Below are positions 55,279-63,757 of a stretch of 64,000 nucleotides of DNA, piece by piece (positions within the stretch are counted from its first letter, which is position 1; each line of letters opens with the position of its first letter). Position numbers and translations under genes: made by a program. The notes beneath the pieces are model-generated. The model saw only the letters and a list, made by a program, of their open reading frames with translations, did no database searches and was not told the origin of the DNA. The stretch is taken from assembly GCA_019637695.1 (NCBI GenBank), contig JAHBVG010000018.1:28691-92690 (forward strand), given 5' to 3'. This DNA is from Caldilineaceae bacterium. Its GTDB lineage: Bacteria > Chloroflexota > Anaerolineae > Caldilineales > Caldilineaceae.

Positions 55279-56460
55279 TCATCCGACAATGGCGCTCACG
55301 TCCAGCAGGTAGAGTTGTCGTCCCTGGCCCTCGTGGTTCGAATCCACGGTTATCCGCCTGCCGTCTGGGCTGAAGCGCGGATGCAGATCGCAGCGCCATT
55401 CGCCCGTGTACGCCGGCCCAGTGTAGAGATCGGCCAGCGCAATCCGCCGTTCCGTCGCCACATGGTAGAGATACATATGTTGCAGGCGGTCGCCGTCCGG
55501 GTAGGTGTCGTTGAGGATCCATTCGTTGCCCGGCAGATAGGTACAGTGACCGTTTTCCGTCATGACATTCAAGCCCACAGCCTCCACCTGTCCGGCGTTG
55601 CGGCAGGCGCCGTCCACATCGCTGTAGAGGTAGAAGGCATTGCCGTGGGAAGGATGGTGTGACCAGCCCAGGATGTGGTCATCGTCGCGCCAGATAAAGT
55701 GTGACATATGCCCATAGTCGTCCACCACACGCAGATCGCTGCCGTCTGCATTGGCCGTCATCATGCGAGTGGGCAGCCCGACAGTATTGGGACCGCGCCA
55801 GCGATTCAGAAACTCGAAGCGAGTGCCGGTGGGGTTCCACAGCAAATGGTTAAACCAGTGGGTCATGGCGCAGATGTCGCCATGCGGCCAGGGGATCTCC
55901 ACCATCTGCGCCAGCGAGATGATCAGCTTGACCTGGCCTGTCTCCAGATCCACATGCCAGATGCCAGCATCGGCCGGCGCCAGCGTATTGCGATGGGGGT
56001 CCGCCAGACCAGCATAGCCGTACCCTGGCCGCGTGTGGTTGATGCGGCGGAAGTCGGGCGAGACAGCAGCCTTGCCGTCGGGGCTGATCGTATAGACCGG
56101 GAACGGGATGGTGCGCACCTGCCCTGTGTCGATATTCAGGATGCGGCAGACGAATTGGTCGCCTTCACGGTCGTTCCACACCACCTCAGCGGTCGAGTTG
56201 GGCCGCCATTGCAACATACAGCCCTGTTGCCAGCACCACGCCCGGCTCTGACCAAGCTCGATCCAGCGGTCGCCGTCCTGAAGATCCACCATACCGACGC
56301 GGATAACGTCGTCCGCAGTCGGGGAGCGGTGTTCGAAGTCCACCTCCATGGCCAACACATAGCGGCCAGATGGATCGAACTGAAGTTTGTCGTAGTAGCC
56401 GAACCAATGATACTTGGGTCCGCGCGTAATGGCGCGGATGGGAGGGTATTCGTCAGACAT
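55279..56460 (-). CDS. Beta-propeller-like protein, copy 2
   Basis: Start ATG 56460 gives 393 residues beginning MSDEYPPIRAITRGP; the frame upstream is a palindromic spacer. Blocks shared with the other copy include HWFGYYDKLQFDPSGRYVLA, VDFEHRSPTADDVIRVGMVD, RAWCWQQGCMLQW and HCTYLPGNEWILNDTYPDGD. The natural C-terminus is GRQLYLLDVSAIVG. No signal peptide is present. Placement between the binding-protein gene and oppB indicates that it is part of the transporter operon, perhaps acting on the imported compound. Family and reaction are not known with certainty. Confidence 0.72.
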   Translation of the reverse strand: MSDEYPPIRAITRGPKYHWFGYYDKLQFDPSGRYVLAMEVDFEHRSPTADDVIRVGMVDLQDGDRWIELGQSRAWCWQQGCMLQWRPNSTAEVVWNDREGDQFVCRILNIDTGQVRTIPFPVYTISPDGKAAVSPDFRRINHTRPGYGYAGLADPHRNTLAPADAGIWHVDLETGQVKLIISLAQMVEIPWPHGDICAMTHWFNHLLWNPTGTRFEFLNRWRGPNTVGLPTRMMTANADGSDLRVVDDYGHMSHFIWRDDDHILGWSHHPSHGNAFYLYSDVDGACRNAGQVEAVGLNVMTENGHCTYLPGNEWILNDTYPDGDRLQHMYLYHVATERRIALADLYTGPAYTGEWRCDLHPRFSPDGRRITVDSNHEGQGRQLYLLDVSAIVG

Positions 56461-56480
56461 GGGGAGGCTTTCTGGTTGGC

Positions 56481-56521
56481 TCCCCTCTCCCCTTTCCCAA
56501 GCCGGGAAAGGGGAGAGGGGA
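56481..56521. repeat. Perfect 18-bp hairpin in opp operon
   Basis: Arms 56481-56498 and 56504-56521 (polypurine/polypyrimidine) pair perfectly with a 5-base loop. It lies between the binding-protein gene and propeller copy 2. It may act as an mRNA stabiliser or attenuator that raises binding protein over permease; it has no T-run on either strand. Confidence 0.85.
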
Positions 56522-56588
56522 ATCATCTATGTTTGGTACAATGCTCCGGGCGGGTCACGGACCTGGCGAGAGCAAGGCTTCGTAGTTA

Positions 56589-58631
56589 CTATGCTTGCTT
56601 AATGAAGAACTGTTCTGGGTGGACCGGCACAGCGCGGATAGTGCCGAAGCCCCACACGCCCATCTCCGGGACGTTCGTGATAGTCGATTTCAGGACGACG
56701 GCCTGCGGCACGCCGACGGTGCCGAAACAGGGCAGATGCTCGTAGAAACGGTCGAAGACGCCGCGCATAATCTGGATGCGCTCCTGCTCGTCGAGGGTGC
56801 TATGGAACTGATCCCAGTCTGTGTACTGAAGTTGAACCCAGGCTGGGGGTTCCTCCTCAATATCGGGGAACTGCCCCTTGTTGCGCATCCACATCTCCCA
56901 GGCGCGGCTCCAGCCCAGGGCGTTGCCCGGCTCTGAGTTGCCATGCATGACCTTGGGGCTGAGGGGGAAGACGATATCGGAGCCGATGTCGCCTTGCCAG
57001 AAAGTCATCGGCAATTCATTGGCCGTCCACCGTTCGGTGAGGAGTTGGCGGTTCAGTGGCTTGATGGTGAACTCAATGCCGATGTCCTTCCAGTACTGGA
57101 TGCACAGTTCCAGGGTGGGCGGGATATCGCCCTGTTCTGGATCGAACTCGCCGACCCAACTGATGCGCCGGCCCGACGGGAAGAGCCGATAGCCTTGAGC
57201 ATCCCTGTTGGTGTAGCCTTCCTGGTCAAGCAGATCGTTTGCCTGTTGAGGATTGTAATCGATGTAGTGGGACTCGTCTCCCTCCTGGTAGTAGATAGAG
57301 GAGGGCCAGAGCGCCATCTGCCGGGACGTACCCAGGCCGAAATGCACGACATCGTTGATCTCTTCGCGGTCGATGGAAATGGACAGGGCGACGCGCGCAT
57401 TCTTCTTCTGGAAGAACTCGCGCAGTTCCTCGTCTTTGGGCGTCAGATTGGGATAGATCAGGACCGCCGAAACGAGGGTTGACTGCCAAAGATAAATATT
57501 GACCCTGCCCTCGTTGCGGGCCTGGTTGTACAGTTCCATGTTCTTCAAGTAGGTGCTGTGGCCGGAGAAGTCCAGGTCGCCGGAAAGCAGTCGGGTGGTC
57601 AGAAGTTCCTTGTCGGCAATGATGTTGATGATCACAGTGTCGACGTAAGGAAGCTGGTTTCCTTCGGGATCTACCTTCCAGTAGTACGGGTTGCGCTCGT
57701 AGGTGTGGTGGCTGGGATCGTCTGCCGTACGGATGAACGCAGTCATGCCGGGAAGACCCACCTCGGACGGAATGGTAGATCCCATGCGCATTTTGGCGCC
57801 CATAAGCTGAATCCAGGTCTCGAAACCGGCATCCTTCACCGCCTGTTCCAGTTTGGCAGCATCGGCATACTGGGGATGAAACTGCATCCCGTAGTGCTTG
57901 GGCGCGTACATGCCAGAGTACTGGGCGCCGCTGTAAAAGGCCTGGTCGAGGATGATCAGCGGTTTGGGGGCGACAAAGTTGAGCTTGAGTGTGTAATCGT
58001 CTACCGCCGTCATCTCCATCGGCACTCGATCCAGACCAGCTCGCCAGGCGGCCCCAGGCCCCGCCGGGCTCAACTCACTGTTCTGTTTGCAGTCCACATA
58101 GTCAAACAGGCAATCCTGGGTGGTCATAGGCTGACCGTCCGACCATTTCAACCCCTGGCGCAGATGAAGGATCTGTTCCGTGGCGTCGTCGTTGAATTCC
58201 CAACTCTCAAAGAGTCCACCGGTGATGCTGTTGAAATCGGGCGCGATGCGCAGCACCAGTTCTGTGCCGATCACGGCCTGTCCATCGCCGAAGAGAGCAT
58301 TGGCGTTGCCGATGGCGATGCGCAGCGTGCCGCCATACTGCCCGATCTCCTGAACGGGGGTGATGACCTGAGGGTTCGGCGGCAGCCGTTGATCGACGGG
58401 AGGTAATTGGCCGGCGGCGACCCGCTCGGCCAGCATCGGCGCTTCCCGGTACTGCGACGGCGGTGCAGCCGGCGCGCCGGTCTGTGGGGCCGCCGCTACC
58501 TCAACCGGCGCTGCCGGCGCCTCAGATGTCGACGCTGGTGGTCCTGCACAGGCGGCCGCGGCTGCGCCAGCGACAGCCATGGCCCCCATCTTCAGAAACG
58601 TCCGCCGATCCATACGAGACTTGATTGACAT
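56589..58631 (-). CDS. Oligopeptide ABC transporter substrate-binding protein (SBP family 5)
   Basis: Start ATG 58631 is fixed by AGGAGG 7 bases upstream, giving 680 residues; codons further upstream are non-family. The N-terminus has a twin-Arg motif (RRTFLKMGAM) with a hydrophobic stretch and a lipobox AAAC, so it is a Tat-exported lipoprotein. An Ala/Pro linker (residues about 30-60) precedes the SBP_bac_5 domain (GQYGGTLRIAIG, LRQGLKWSDGQPMTTQD, RVALSISIDREEINDVV). Length is at the upper end for the family. The ligand is unknown; oligopeptide-family proteins also bind sugars. It is first in its operon. Confidence 0.9.
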   Translation of the reverse strand: MSIKSRMDRRTFLKMGAMAVAGAAAAACAGPPASTSEAPAAPVEVAAAPQTGAPAAPPSQYREAPMLAERVAAGQLPPVDQRLPPNPQVITPVQEIGQYGGTLRIAIGNANALFGDGQAVIGTELVLRIAPDFNSITGGLFESWEFNDDATEQILHLRQGLKWSDGQPMTTQDCLFDYVDCKQNSELSPAGPGAAWRAGLDRVPMEMTAVDDYTLKLNFVAPKPLIILDQAFYSGAQYSGMYAPKHYGMQFHPQYADAAKLEQAVKDAGFETWIQLMGAKMRMGSTIPSEVGLPGMTAFIRTADDPSHHTYERNPYYWKVDPEGNQLPYVDTVIINIIADKELLTTRLLSGDLDFSGHSTYLKNMELYNQARNEGRVNIYLWQSTLVSAVLIYPNLTPKDEELREFFQKKNARVALSISIDREEINDVVHFGLGTSRQMALWPSSIYYQEGDESHYIDYNPQQANDLLDQEGYTNRDAQGYRLFPSGRRISWVGEFDPEQGDIPPTLELCIQYWKDIGIEFTIKPLNRQLLTERWTANELPMTFWQGDIGSDIVFPLSPKVMHGNSEPGNALGWSRAWEMWMRNKGQFPDIEEEPPAWVQLQYTDWDQFHSTLDEQERIQIMRGVFDRFYEHLPCFGTVGVPQAVVLKSTITNVPEMGVWGFGTIRAVPVHPEQFFIKQA

Positions 58632-59267
58632 CCGCATCCTCCTTGTTTCGAAGTATCCATCACGCCATCTGATTGGATAGGGAGAGAATAAGATCCCAAA
58701 CCGGTAGCGGGGAGAGTCAGGAAGCCCGTACCCAGGTTGGGTTGACACATGATTTGAATTTTGATGCCAGGTAGGAAACCATTTCAGCAACGTTCATGGC
58801 TGCTCCAGCATCGTTCAGGTGGATTCAATTATGATAAGGTGGTTGCCAGAAATTAGCTATCCACAAAGTGGGTTATCGGCGGACCGGACGGAGATCCCGT
58901 ATGCAACGGCAGAATCGATGAGTTTGGCATACATTGGAGGGCGACAGCTCTCGCTTTTGAAGATCTGTCGATAGCATCAAGGACACTCAAGTGCGAAAGC
59001 GGTCCAGGATGCTATTTCAGCCCTGCATGCAGCAATCCACTATACAACTGGTTTGAGGAAAACAGTCGCATCGACAGCGGATTTCAATTTTCCTAAATCC
59101 ACAAACGGGTTTGTCCAGATGAGAACATTATATAAGGGCAGGTTCTGCCTTGTCAATTGCCTTTTGCTGATTGCTGAAGGCAGACCTTGTCAGTTTTCTA
59201 TCATGGCAGAGCGCTTGATTGTGGAAGGATCAAGAGGTCGTCGTGGTGGGAGGTCAAGAGGTCTGGC
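58632..59267. other. Gene-free region upstream of the transporter operon
   Basis: About 640 bases contain no credible gene. It should carry the promoter of the binding-protein gene (minus strand), but I could not identify a convincing -35/-10 pair. It is richer in A+T than its surroundings near 58830-58860. An open frame at 59053 runs into tRNA genes and is not believed. Confidence 0.6.
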
Positions 59268-59301
59268 AAAAAGAATAGCCGCTCACACATTCGAGCGGCT
59301 A
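59268..59301 (-). terminator. Intrinsic terminator after tRNA-His
   Basis: Arms TAGCCGCTC (59276-59284) and GAGCGGCTA (59293-59301) are followed on the minus strand by TTCTTTTT. It ends the tRNA cluster. Confidence 0.85.
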
Positions 59302-59346
59302 CTACATCTAGCGGTGTGTCAACCTCTCACCACAGTGTTTTGTATT

Positions 59347-59422
59347 TGGGGCGCCCAGTGGGTCTCGAACCCACAACCTCTTGATCCACAATCAAGCGCT
59401 CTGCCGTTGAGCTATGGGCGCC
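59347..59422 (-). tRNA. tRNA-His (GTG)
   Basis: The minus strand folds into a cloverleaf with anticodon GTG in loop TTGTGGA. It has an extra 5' G paired with discriminator C, the histidine identity element. CCA is encoded (59347-59349), unlike the other tRNAs of the cluster. Confidence 0.95.
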
Positions 59423-59435
59423 ATACTGACTTAAC

Positions 59436-59468
59436 AAAAAGGCCGGGGCGGGCAGGACCCACCCCGGC
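59436..59468 (-). terminator. Intrinsic terminator between tRNA-Gln and tRNA-His
   Basis: An 11-base GC-rich stem (59442-59452 with 59458-59468) is followed on the minus strand by TTTTT. It may limit transcription into tRNA-His. Confidence 0.8.
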
Positions 59469-59472
59469 TTGA

Positions 59473-59543
<71 letters not shown>

Positions 59544-59583
59544 TTAAGAGGCCAATCAAGCGGGCCTTGTGGGGTCCTACAGG

Positions 59584-59656
<73 letters not shown>

Positions 59657-59660
59657 AGAA

Positions 59661-59680
59661 AGGCCGACCCGAAGGTCGGC
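59661..59680 (-). terminator. UUCG-capped hairpin between tRNA-Gly and tRNA-Phe
   Basis: GGCCGACC pairs with GGTCGGCC around a TTCG tetraloop on the minus strand, followed by TTTC only. It may be a weak terminator or a processing/pausing hairpin. Confidence 0.55.
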
Positions 59681-59687
59681 CCTTAGC

Positions 59688-59761
<74 letters not shown>

Positions 59762-59856
59762 AAATCTTTGCTGCTTCACTTCTCAACAATGGCTCTATTA
59801 TAGCCGACAGATTGGAAACGTGCAAATCTCAAAAACTTCAAAATTCTTCAACTTAC

Positions 59857-59930
<74 letters not shown>

Positions 59931-59952
59931 CTATTCTTGGCGCTTCACAAGG

Positions 59953-60035
59953 TGCCGACGAGAGGATTCGAACCTCCACACCCTGTCGGGCAATAGATCC
60001 TAAGTCTATCGCGTCTGCCATTCCGCCACGTCGGC
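59953..60035 (-). tRNA. tRNA-Leu (TAG)
   Basis: This is a class II tRNA with a long variable arm, anticodon TAG in loop CTTAGGA, acceptor GCCGACG/CGTCGGC and discriminator A. It follows the RNase P RNA gene by about 40 bases. Confidence 0.95.
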
Positions 60036-60074
60036 TCGGCGGTTATCGGGCAAAACGCGCCCGCCCTCCGATTT

Positions 60075-60500
60075 CAAAATGGTTGTACCCCCGATTCTGT
60101 CGACCTTTCGGCCTGCCGTCATCTGTCTCAGCCACCCGTTACCGGGCGCTGGCGATTTGTGGATACCCAGGTGTTACCTGCGTTCACCCGCACCGCTGCG
60201 ACGAGATTCCACCGAAGCGGAACCCTCTCGCCTTGCTCTCAGTCGCACGCTCGCCTAGCCGACCCCATTGCTGGGCATCGCTGGTGGGCTCTTACCCCAC
60301 CCTTTCACCCCTGACCCGTACACTGTTTCCAACATACCGGCGGGATTCCTCTCTGTTGCGGTTGTAGTCACATCTCCGTTACCAGAGATGCGCCCCCACT
60401 TCTGTTTTCGTGGGGCGACCTTCCAGTCTTGCGGACCGGATGAGAGTCGGGAAGTTCCTCTGCTGGAGAAGACCAGCAGCGACGGCTTCTTCCATTTTGA
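60075..60500 (-). ncRNA. rnpB: RNase P RNA (bacterial type A)
   Basis: On the minus strand the ends CAAAATGG and CCATTTTG (60492-60499 and 60075-60082) form stem P1. Internal landmarks are AGAGGAACTTCCCGACT near the 5' end (a variant of the GAGGAAAGTCC core), GGTGAAAGGGTGGGGTAAG and AGCCCACC in the middle, and ACAGATGACGGCAGG with CCGAAAGG near the 3' end. The RNA matures tRNA 5' ends, and it is transcribed directly upstream of six tRNA genes. Boundaries are estimated from P1. Confidence 0.87.
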
Positions 60501-60704
60501 CCATCAGTTATTAATCTACAAGGTTGGAGGCAGATCCCCACAACCACAAAGGATAGTCTACTACAGAGGGGATGGGGTGTCAAATTTTATGCGATTTTCG
60601 ATTTTGGGGAATTGATGATAGGTGACTGGTAACTAGAGATTAGTGTGAAGGCGTATCACATCGCATGAACAACTAATGCCCAGTCATCTATCACTGATCA
60701 CCTG
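60501..60704. other. Spacer between rnpB and moaE
   Basis: No gene is seen. It must contain the rnpB promoter (minus strand). Degenerate GTGACTG/GTGATAG-type period-7 sequence occurs at about 60616-60632 and 60685-60710. Confidence 0.55.
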
Positions 60705-61160
60705 TCACTCTAAATCTAGCTGGCGCGGCCCTTCGATCCAGACGCTGCCATCGGACCAGTTCTCTTGCTTCCAGATGGGGACGATGGCTTTGAGCCGCTC
60801 AATGGCGTAACGGCAGGCATCAAAGCAGCCATCCCCACGGTGAGGGGTCGCTACGGCGATAAGAACGGTCGGTTCTTCGATTTCGCAGCGACCAATCCGG
60901 TGCAGGATGCTAATAGCTTTGACAAGCGGCCACTGCTGCATGACTTCGTCGCCGATCTGAGCCATCATCTTTTCGGCCATCTCGGTGTAGGCTTCATATT
61001 CGAGGAAGTCGGTGCCTCGCTCGCCGCTGTCCGTAGCTGTGCTGCCGCGCACTGTCCCCGCAAAGGTGACGATGCCGCCGCAGTCAGGACGGCTGACCCG
61101 GCGCAGAATATCATCTTGAGAGAGCGGTTGATCGGTGATTTCGAAGAGTTTGGTTGGCAT
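60705..61160 (-). CDS. moaE: Molybdopterin synthase catalytic subunit
   Basis: The 151-residue protein starts at ATG 61160; upstream codons are heptamer repeats. It matches Moa[61 protein letters not shown], and the catalytic Lys in [15 protein letters not shown]. With MoaD it converts precursor Z (cPMP) to molybdopterin. It is the last of four moa/moe genes on the strand. Directly before the start is CCCAATA repeat sequence, with no Shine-Dalgarno site. Confidence 0.93.
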   Translation of the reverse strand: MPTKLFEITDQPLSQDDILRRVSRPDCGGIVTFAGTVRGSTATDSGERGTDFLEYEAYTEMAEKMMAQIGDEVMQQWPLVKAISILHRIGRCEIEEPTVLIAVATPHRGDGCFDACRYAIERLKAIVPIWKQENWSDGSVWIEGPRQLDLE

Positions 61161-61258
61161 TGGTATTGGGTATTGGGTATTGGATATCGGATATTGGACA
61201 CCTGCCGTCGGCTGCGGTCTGCGGTCCTCTGTTTTCCATTCCGCATTCCGCATTCACC
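61161..61258. repeat. Heptamer array between moaD and moaE
   Basis: Three TATTGGG-type units (61165-61180), GGATATC/GGATATT units (61182-61197), CTGCCGT/CTGCGGT units (61202-61224) and CATTCCG x2 (61236-61252) fill the gap completely, and the last units run into the moaD 3' end. Confidence 0.9.
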
Positions 61259-61499
61259 CTTCCGCATTTCCGCCGGAGACGGGCGGGAGCAGGGCGACTT
61301 CGTCCCCATCTTTGAGGATAGCGTCGCGCCTGGCATAGGATTGGTTGACGGCGACATAAAAGGTCCGCTCGGTGATAGAGGCGGGCAGTTGCGCCAGCAG
61401 ATCGGCGACAGTCGCATCTTCGGACAACGTAAAATTCTTTTCCTTAAACCCGGCGCTCTGACGCAGCCCGGCAAATAGTCGTACAGTCACATTCATCAT
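61254..61499 (-). CDS. moaD: Molybdopterin synthase sulfur carrier subunit
   Basis: The 81-residue ubiquitin-like protein has the MoaD pattern [30 protein letters not shown] and [12 protein letters not shown]. MoaD must end in Gly-Gly, whose carboxylate is adenylated and thiocarboxylated. Here the frame continues four residues past GG (NAEG) because the downstream GAATGCG repeats carry no stop there. Either a protease trims it, the protein is inactive, or a second MoaD exists elsewhere. The start overlaps the moaC stop (ATGA). Confidence 0.9.
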   Translation of the reverse strand: MMNVTVRLFAGLRQSAGFKEKNFTLSEDATVADLLAQLPASITERTFYVAVNQSYARRDAILKDGDEVALLPPVSGGNAEG

Positions 61500-61984
61500 T
61501 CTTCACTCTTTGCTTTCCACTCGCCAGATTTGCCACCTCGCTTCTCCAACAGGCGGATCGGGCCGATGACCATGCCTTTTTCCAGCGCCTTGGCCATATC
61601 ATAGATGGTCAACGCCGCCACGCTGACGGCGGTCAACGCTTCCATCTCGACGCCGGTCTGCCCTTCACAGCGGACGGTAGCGGTGATCAGTACACGGTTC
61701 TCGGCTTCGTCGATCTCAAAATCAACGGCGACTTTGCTCAGAAGCAGCGTATGACAAAGCGGGATCAACTCAGGCGTGCGTTTGGCGGCCATGATCCCAG
61801 CGATGCGCGCTGCGGCCAAGACGTCACCCTTGGGAACATCCCCATCGCGGATCGCAGCCAACGTGGACGGGGACATGCGCACTTCACCCTGCGCCACCGC
61901 CTCACGGCTTGTGGCCTCCTTTTGGCTTATGTCCACCATGGCAGCGTGGCCGTGTTGATCGAGATGGGTGAGAGAATGGGTCAT
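61496..61984 (-). CDS. moaC: Cyclic pyranopterin monophosphate synthase
   Basis: The 162-residue protein starts at ATG 61984. It has [77 protein letters not shown] and [15 protein letters not shown] end (here [14 protein letters not shown]). The enzyme acts with MoaA to form cPMP. No moaA is in the window. The C-terminal [11 protein letters not shown] after the fold is not conserved and again lies in repeat-like sequence. Overlap with moaD indicates coupling. Confidence 0.95.
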   Translation of the reverse strand: MTHSLTHLDQHGHAAMVDISQKEATSREAVAQGEVRMSPSTLAAIRDGDVPKGDVLAAARIAGIMAAKRTPELIPLCHTLLLSKVAVDFEIDEAENRVLITATVRCEGQTGVEMEALTAVSVAALTIYDMAKALEKGMVIGPIRLLEKRGGKSGEWKAKSEE

Positions 61985-62033
61985 GGTGTGTCCGTTTGGT
62001 GACAAGATAATGCGTGATGCGTAAAGAATTGTC

Positions 62034-62095
62034 GTTTGGCACCTGCAAACCTGCAACCTGCTCAACGTCCGTCTTAGGTCTGCGGTTAGCGGTCA
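62034..62095. repeat. ACCTGCAA and GGTCTGCGG repeats
   Basis: Three ACCTGCAA-type units (62040-62061) and GGTCTGCGGTTAGCGGTC (about 62078-62095) separate moeA from moaC. Confidence 0.8.
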
Positions 62096-62098
62096 TCT

Positions 62099-63340
62099 CT
62101 ACAGTTCCCCAATCAACAGCGCAGAGACAATCTCTCCCGCTGCAAGCGTACCCTCGCGCTGGGGCAGTTCGAGCAGGGCGTTGGCAGTGCGCATACTGAG
62201 CAGACGGCTGCTCGATTGGTTGCCGGTGCTGACGGCCACGAAACCCTGCTGCGTATCATCCCAACGCAGAGTAGCACGGTGATACTCGGGTCTATATGAA
62301 TCGAGCGCCAGAGGCTGGGCCAGCCTCGCATGGAGACGTCTCAGATTAGGATCGGGCCAGCCAGCCAATTTGCGCAGCGCCGGCACGGCAAAGAGATAGA
62401 AGGTGACAAGGCTGCTGACCGGGTTGCCGGGCAGGCCAAAGACCAGACGACGGCGGCTATCCGCTTCGACGGTGGCAAAGGTGATGGGCTTGCCCGGCTT
62501 CATGCGCACACGACCAAAGTGGATGACGCCGGCATTTCCGAGCAGGGGCTTGATCAGATCGAGATCGCCCATCGAGACGCCACCGGAAGTGACCAATACA
62601 TCCGCCTCATGCAGACCGGTCTCGATACGTTCCCGCAGTTGACCTTTGCTGTCGGCGGCGATGCCCAAATCCAGTGGATCACCGCCGTTGGCGCGGATGG
62701 CGGCCATTAACATGGCGCGATTGCTGTCGCGGATCTGCCCCTGTCCTAAGGGTGTGCCGGGATCGACCAACTCATCGCCGGTGGAAAGGAGAGCCACCCG
62801 TGGGCGCGGATGCACAGGGACAGCGGTGCAGCCGACCGTAGCGAGCAGACCAATCTCGGCGGCGCCCAGGCGTTCGCCCGCTTTCAAAACAGCCGTCCCC
62901 GCCGCCACATCCACGCCGACGGGGCGTACATCACTGCCGGTACGGACCTGCACCCCAATGCGCACCTGGGTCGTCCCAGTTAGGGAGGCGAGTCGCTCAG
63001 TCTCCTCGACCATGACCACTGCATCGGCCCCGGCAGGCATGGGCGCGCCGGTAGTGATGTAGGCCACGGTTCCCGGCTGGAGTTGGAAATCAGCAAACCG
63101 GCCCGCCGTCACCTCGCCCACAACGGGGTAAATGCCCGGCCCATCCGCAGCGATGACAGCGTAGCCGTCCTTGACCGATGCGGCGAAGGGCGGCAACGGT
63201 TCGCTGGCATGGATCGTCTCGGCGACAACGTGTCCTAACGCGTCGTGTAGATTCACGGTGAATGCGGGCAATGGTTGCGTCTGCGCCAGGACCGCAGCGA
63301 GCGCTGCGTCAACTGAGAGCATTGGATAGGGTGATTCCAC
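62099..63340 (-). CDS. moeA: Molybdopterin molybdenumtransferase
   Basis: The 413-residue protein begins at GTG 63340, where AAGGAG is suitably placed; ATG 63322 is a weaker alternative. Signatures are PPFAASVKDGYAVIAADG, YITTGAPMPAGADAVVMVEE, RVALLSTGDELVDPG, DVLVTSGGVSMGDLDLIKP, and VFGLPGNPVSSLVTFYL. MeoA-type enzymes insert molybdate into adenylated molybdopterin. Length is normal. It heads the set moeA-moaC-moaD-moaE. No molybdoenzyme gene is in the window. Confidence 0.95.
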   Translation of the reverse strand: MESPYPMLSVDAALAAVLAQTQPLPAFTVNLHDALGHVVAETIHASEPLPPFAASVKDGYAVIAADGPGIYPVVGEVTAGRFADFQLQPGTVAYITTGAPMPAGADAVVMVEETERLASLTGTTQVRIGVQVRTGSDVRPVGVDVAAGTAVLKAGERLGAAEIGLLATVGCTAVPVHPRPRVALLSTGDELVDPGTPLGQGQIRDSNRAMLMAAIRANGGDPLDLGIAADSKGQLRERIETGLHEADVLVTSGGVSMGDLDLIKPLLGNAGVIHFGRVRMKPGKPITFATVEADSRRRLVFGLPGNPVSSLVTFYLFAVPALRKLAGWPDPNLRRLHARLAQPLALDSYRPEYHRATLRWDDTQQGFVAVSTGNQSSSRLLSMRTANALLELPQREGTLAAGEIVSALLIGEL

Positions 63341-63367
63341 CGCGGAGTTTCTCCTTGGTTCGGTAGA

Positions 63368-63757
63368 TCAAGCGCGACAGATAAATTCCACTTCGTTGCC
63401 GTCGGGATCGTCCACATACAGGGTACGGCTAGCCAGGACAGGATGCTTGCCGCCGCGCGGGCTGTACCCGGCATCCACCAGGGCTGCGTGCTGGGCGTCG
63501 AACTCCTCGGGCGCAAGTTGAAAGGCCAGATGATGGAGCTGTCCTTGCCGCGGCGCGCTGGCGATTTCGGGCGGCGCTGGCACAAGGACGATCATCTGCG
63601 GCACGCCAGCGTTGCCATCCCCCACTTTGAGGAAAGCGTTGGGCAGCGTGGGAGGCGAGATCAGTTCAAACCCCAGCAGATCTTGATAGAACGCCAATGC
63701 CCTGGCTTTGTCGGCAGTCCACAATACGATTTCGGCTAATCCGGAAATATAGGCCAT
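63368..63757 (-). CDS. VOC-family (glyoxalase-like) protein
   Basis: The 129-residue protein has two beta-alpha-beta3 modules of the vicinal-oxygen-chelate fold, with metal-type positions in LAEIVLWTADKARALAFYQD, HHLAFQL and YVDDPDGNEVEFICRA. The closing DPDGNxxEF motif is diagnostic. Family members are glyoxalases, dioxygenases or resistance proteins. No specific substrate can be named. Its ATG overlaps the stop of the upstream partial gene by one base (TAATG), so it is coupled to that gene. Confidence 0.85.
   Translation of the reverse strand: MAYISGLAEIVLWTADKARALAFYQDLLGFELISPPTLPNAFLKVGDGNAGVPQMIVLVPAPPEIASAPRQGQLHHLAFQLAPEEFDAQHAALVDAGYSPRGGKHPVLASRTLYVDDPDGNEVEFICRA

Noticed and set aside
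59053..59472. Plus-strand frame of 139 codons
   Set aside because: It runs through tRNA-His and a terminator, so it cannot be a protein gene.
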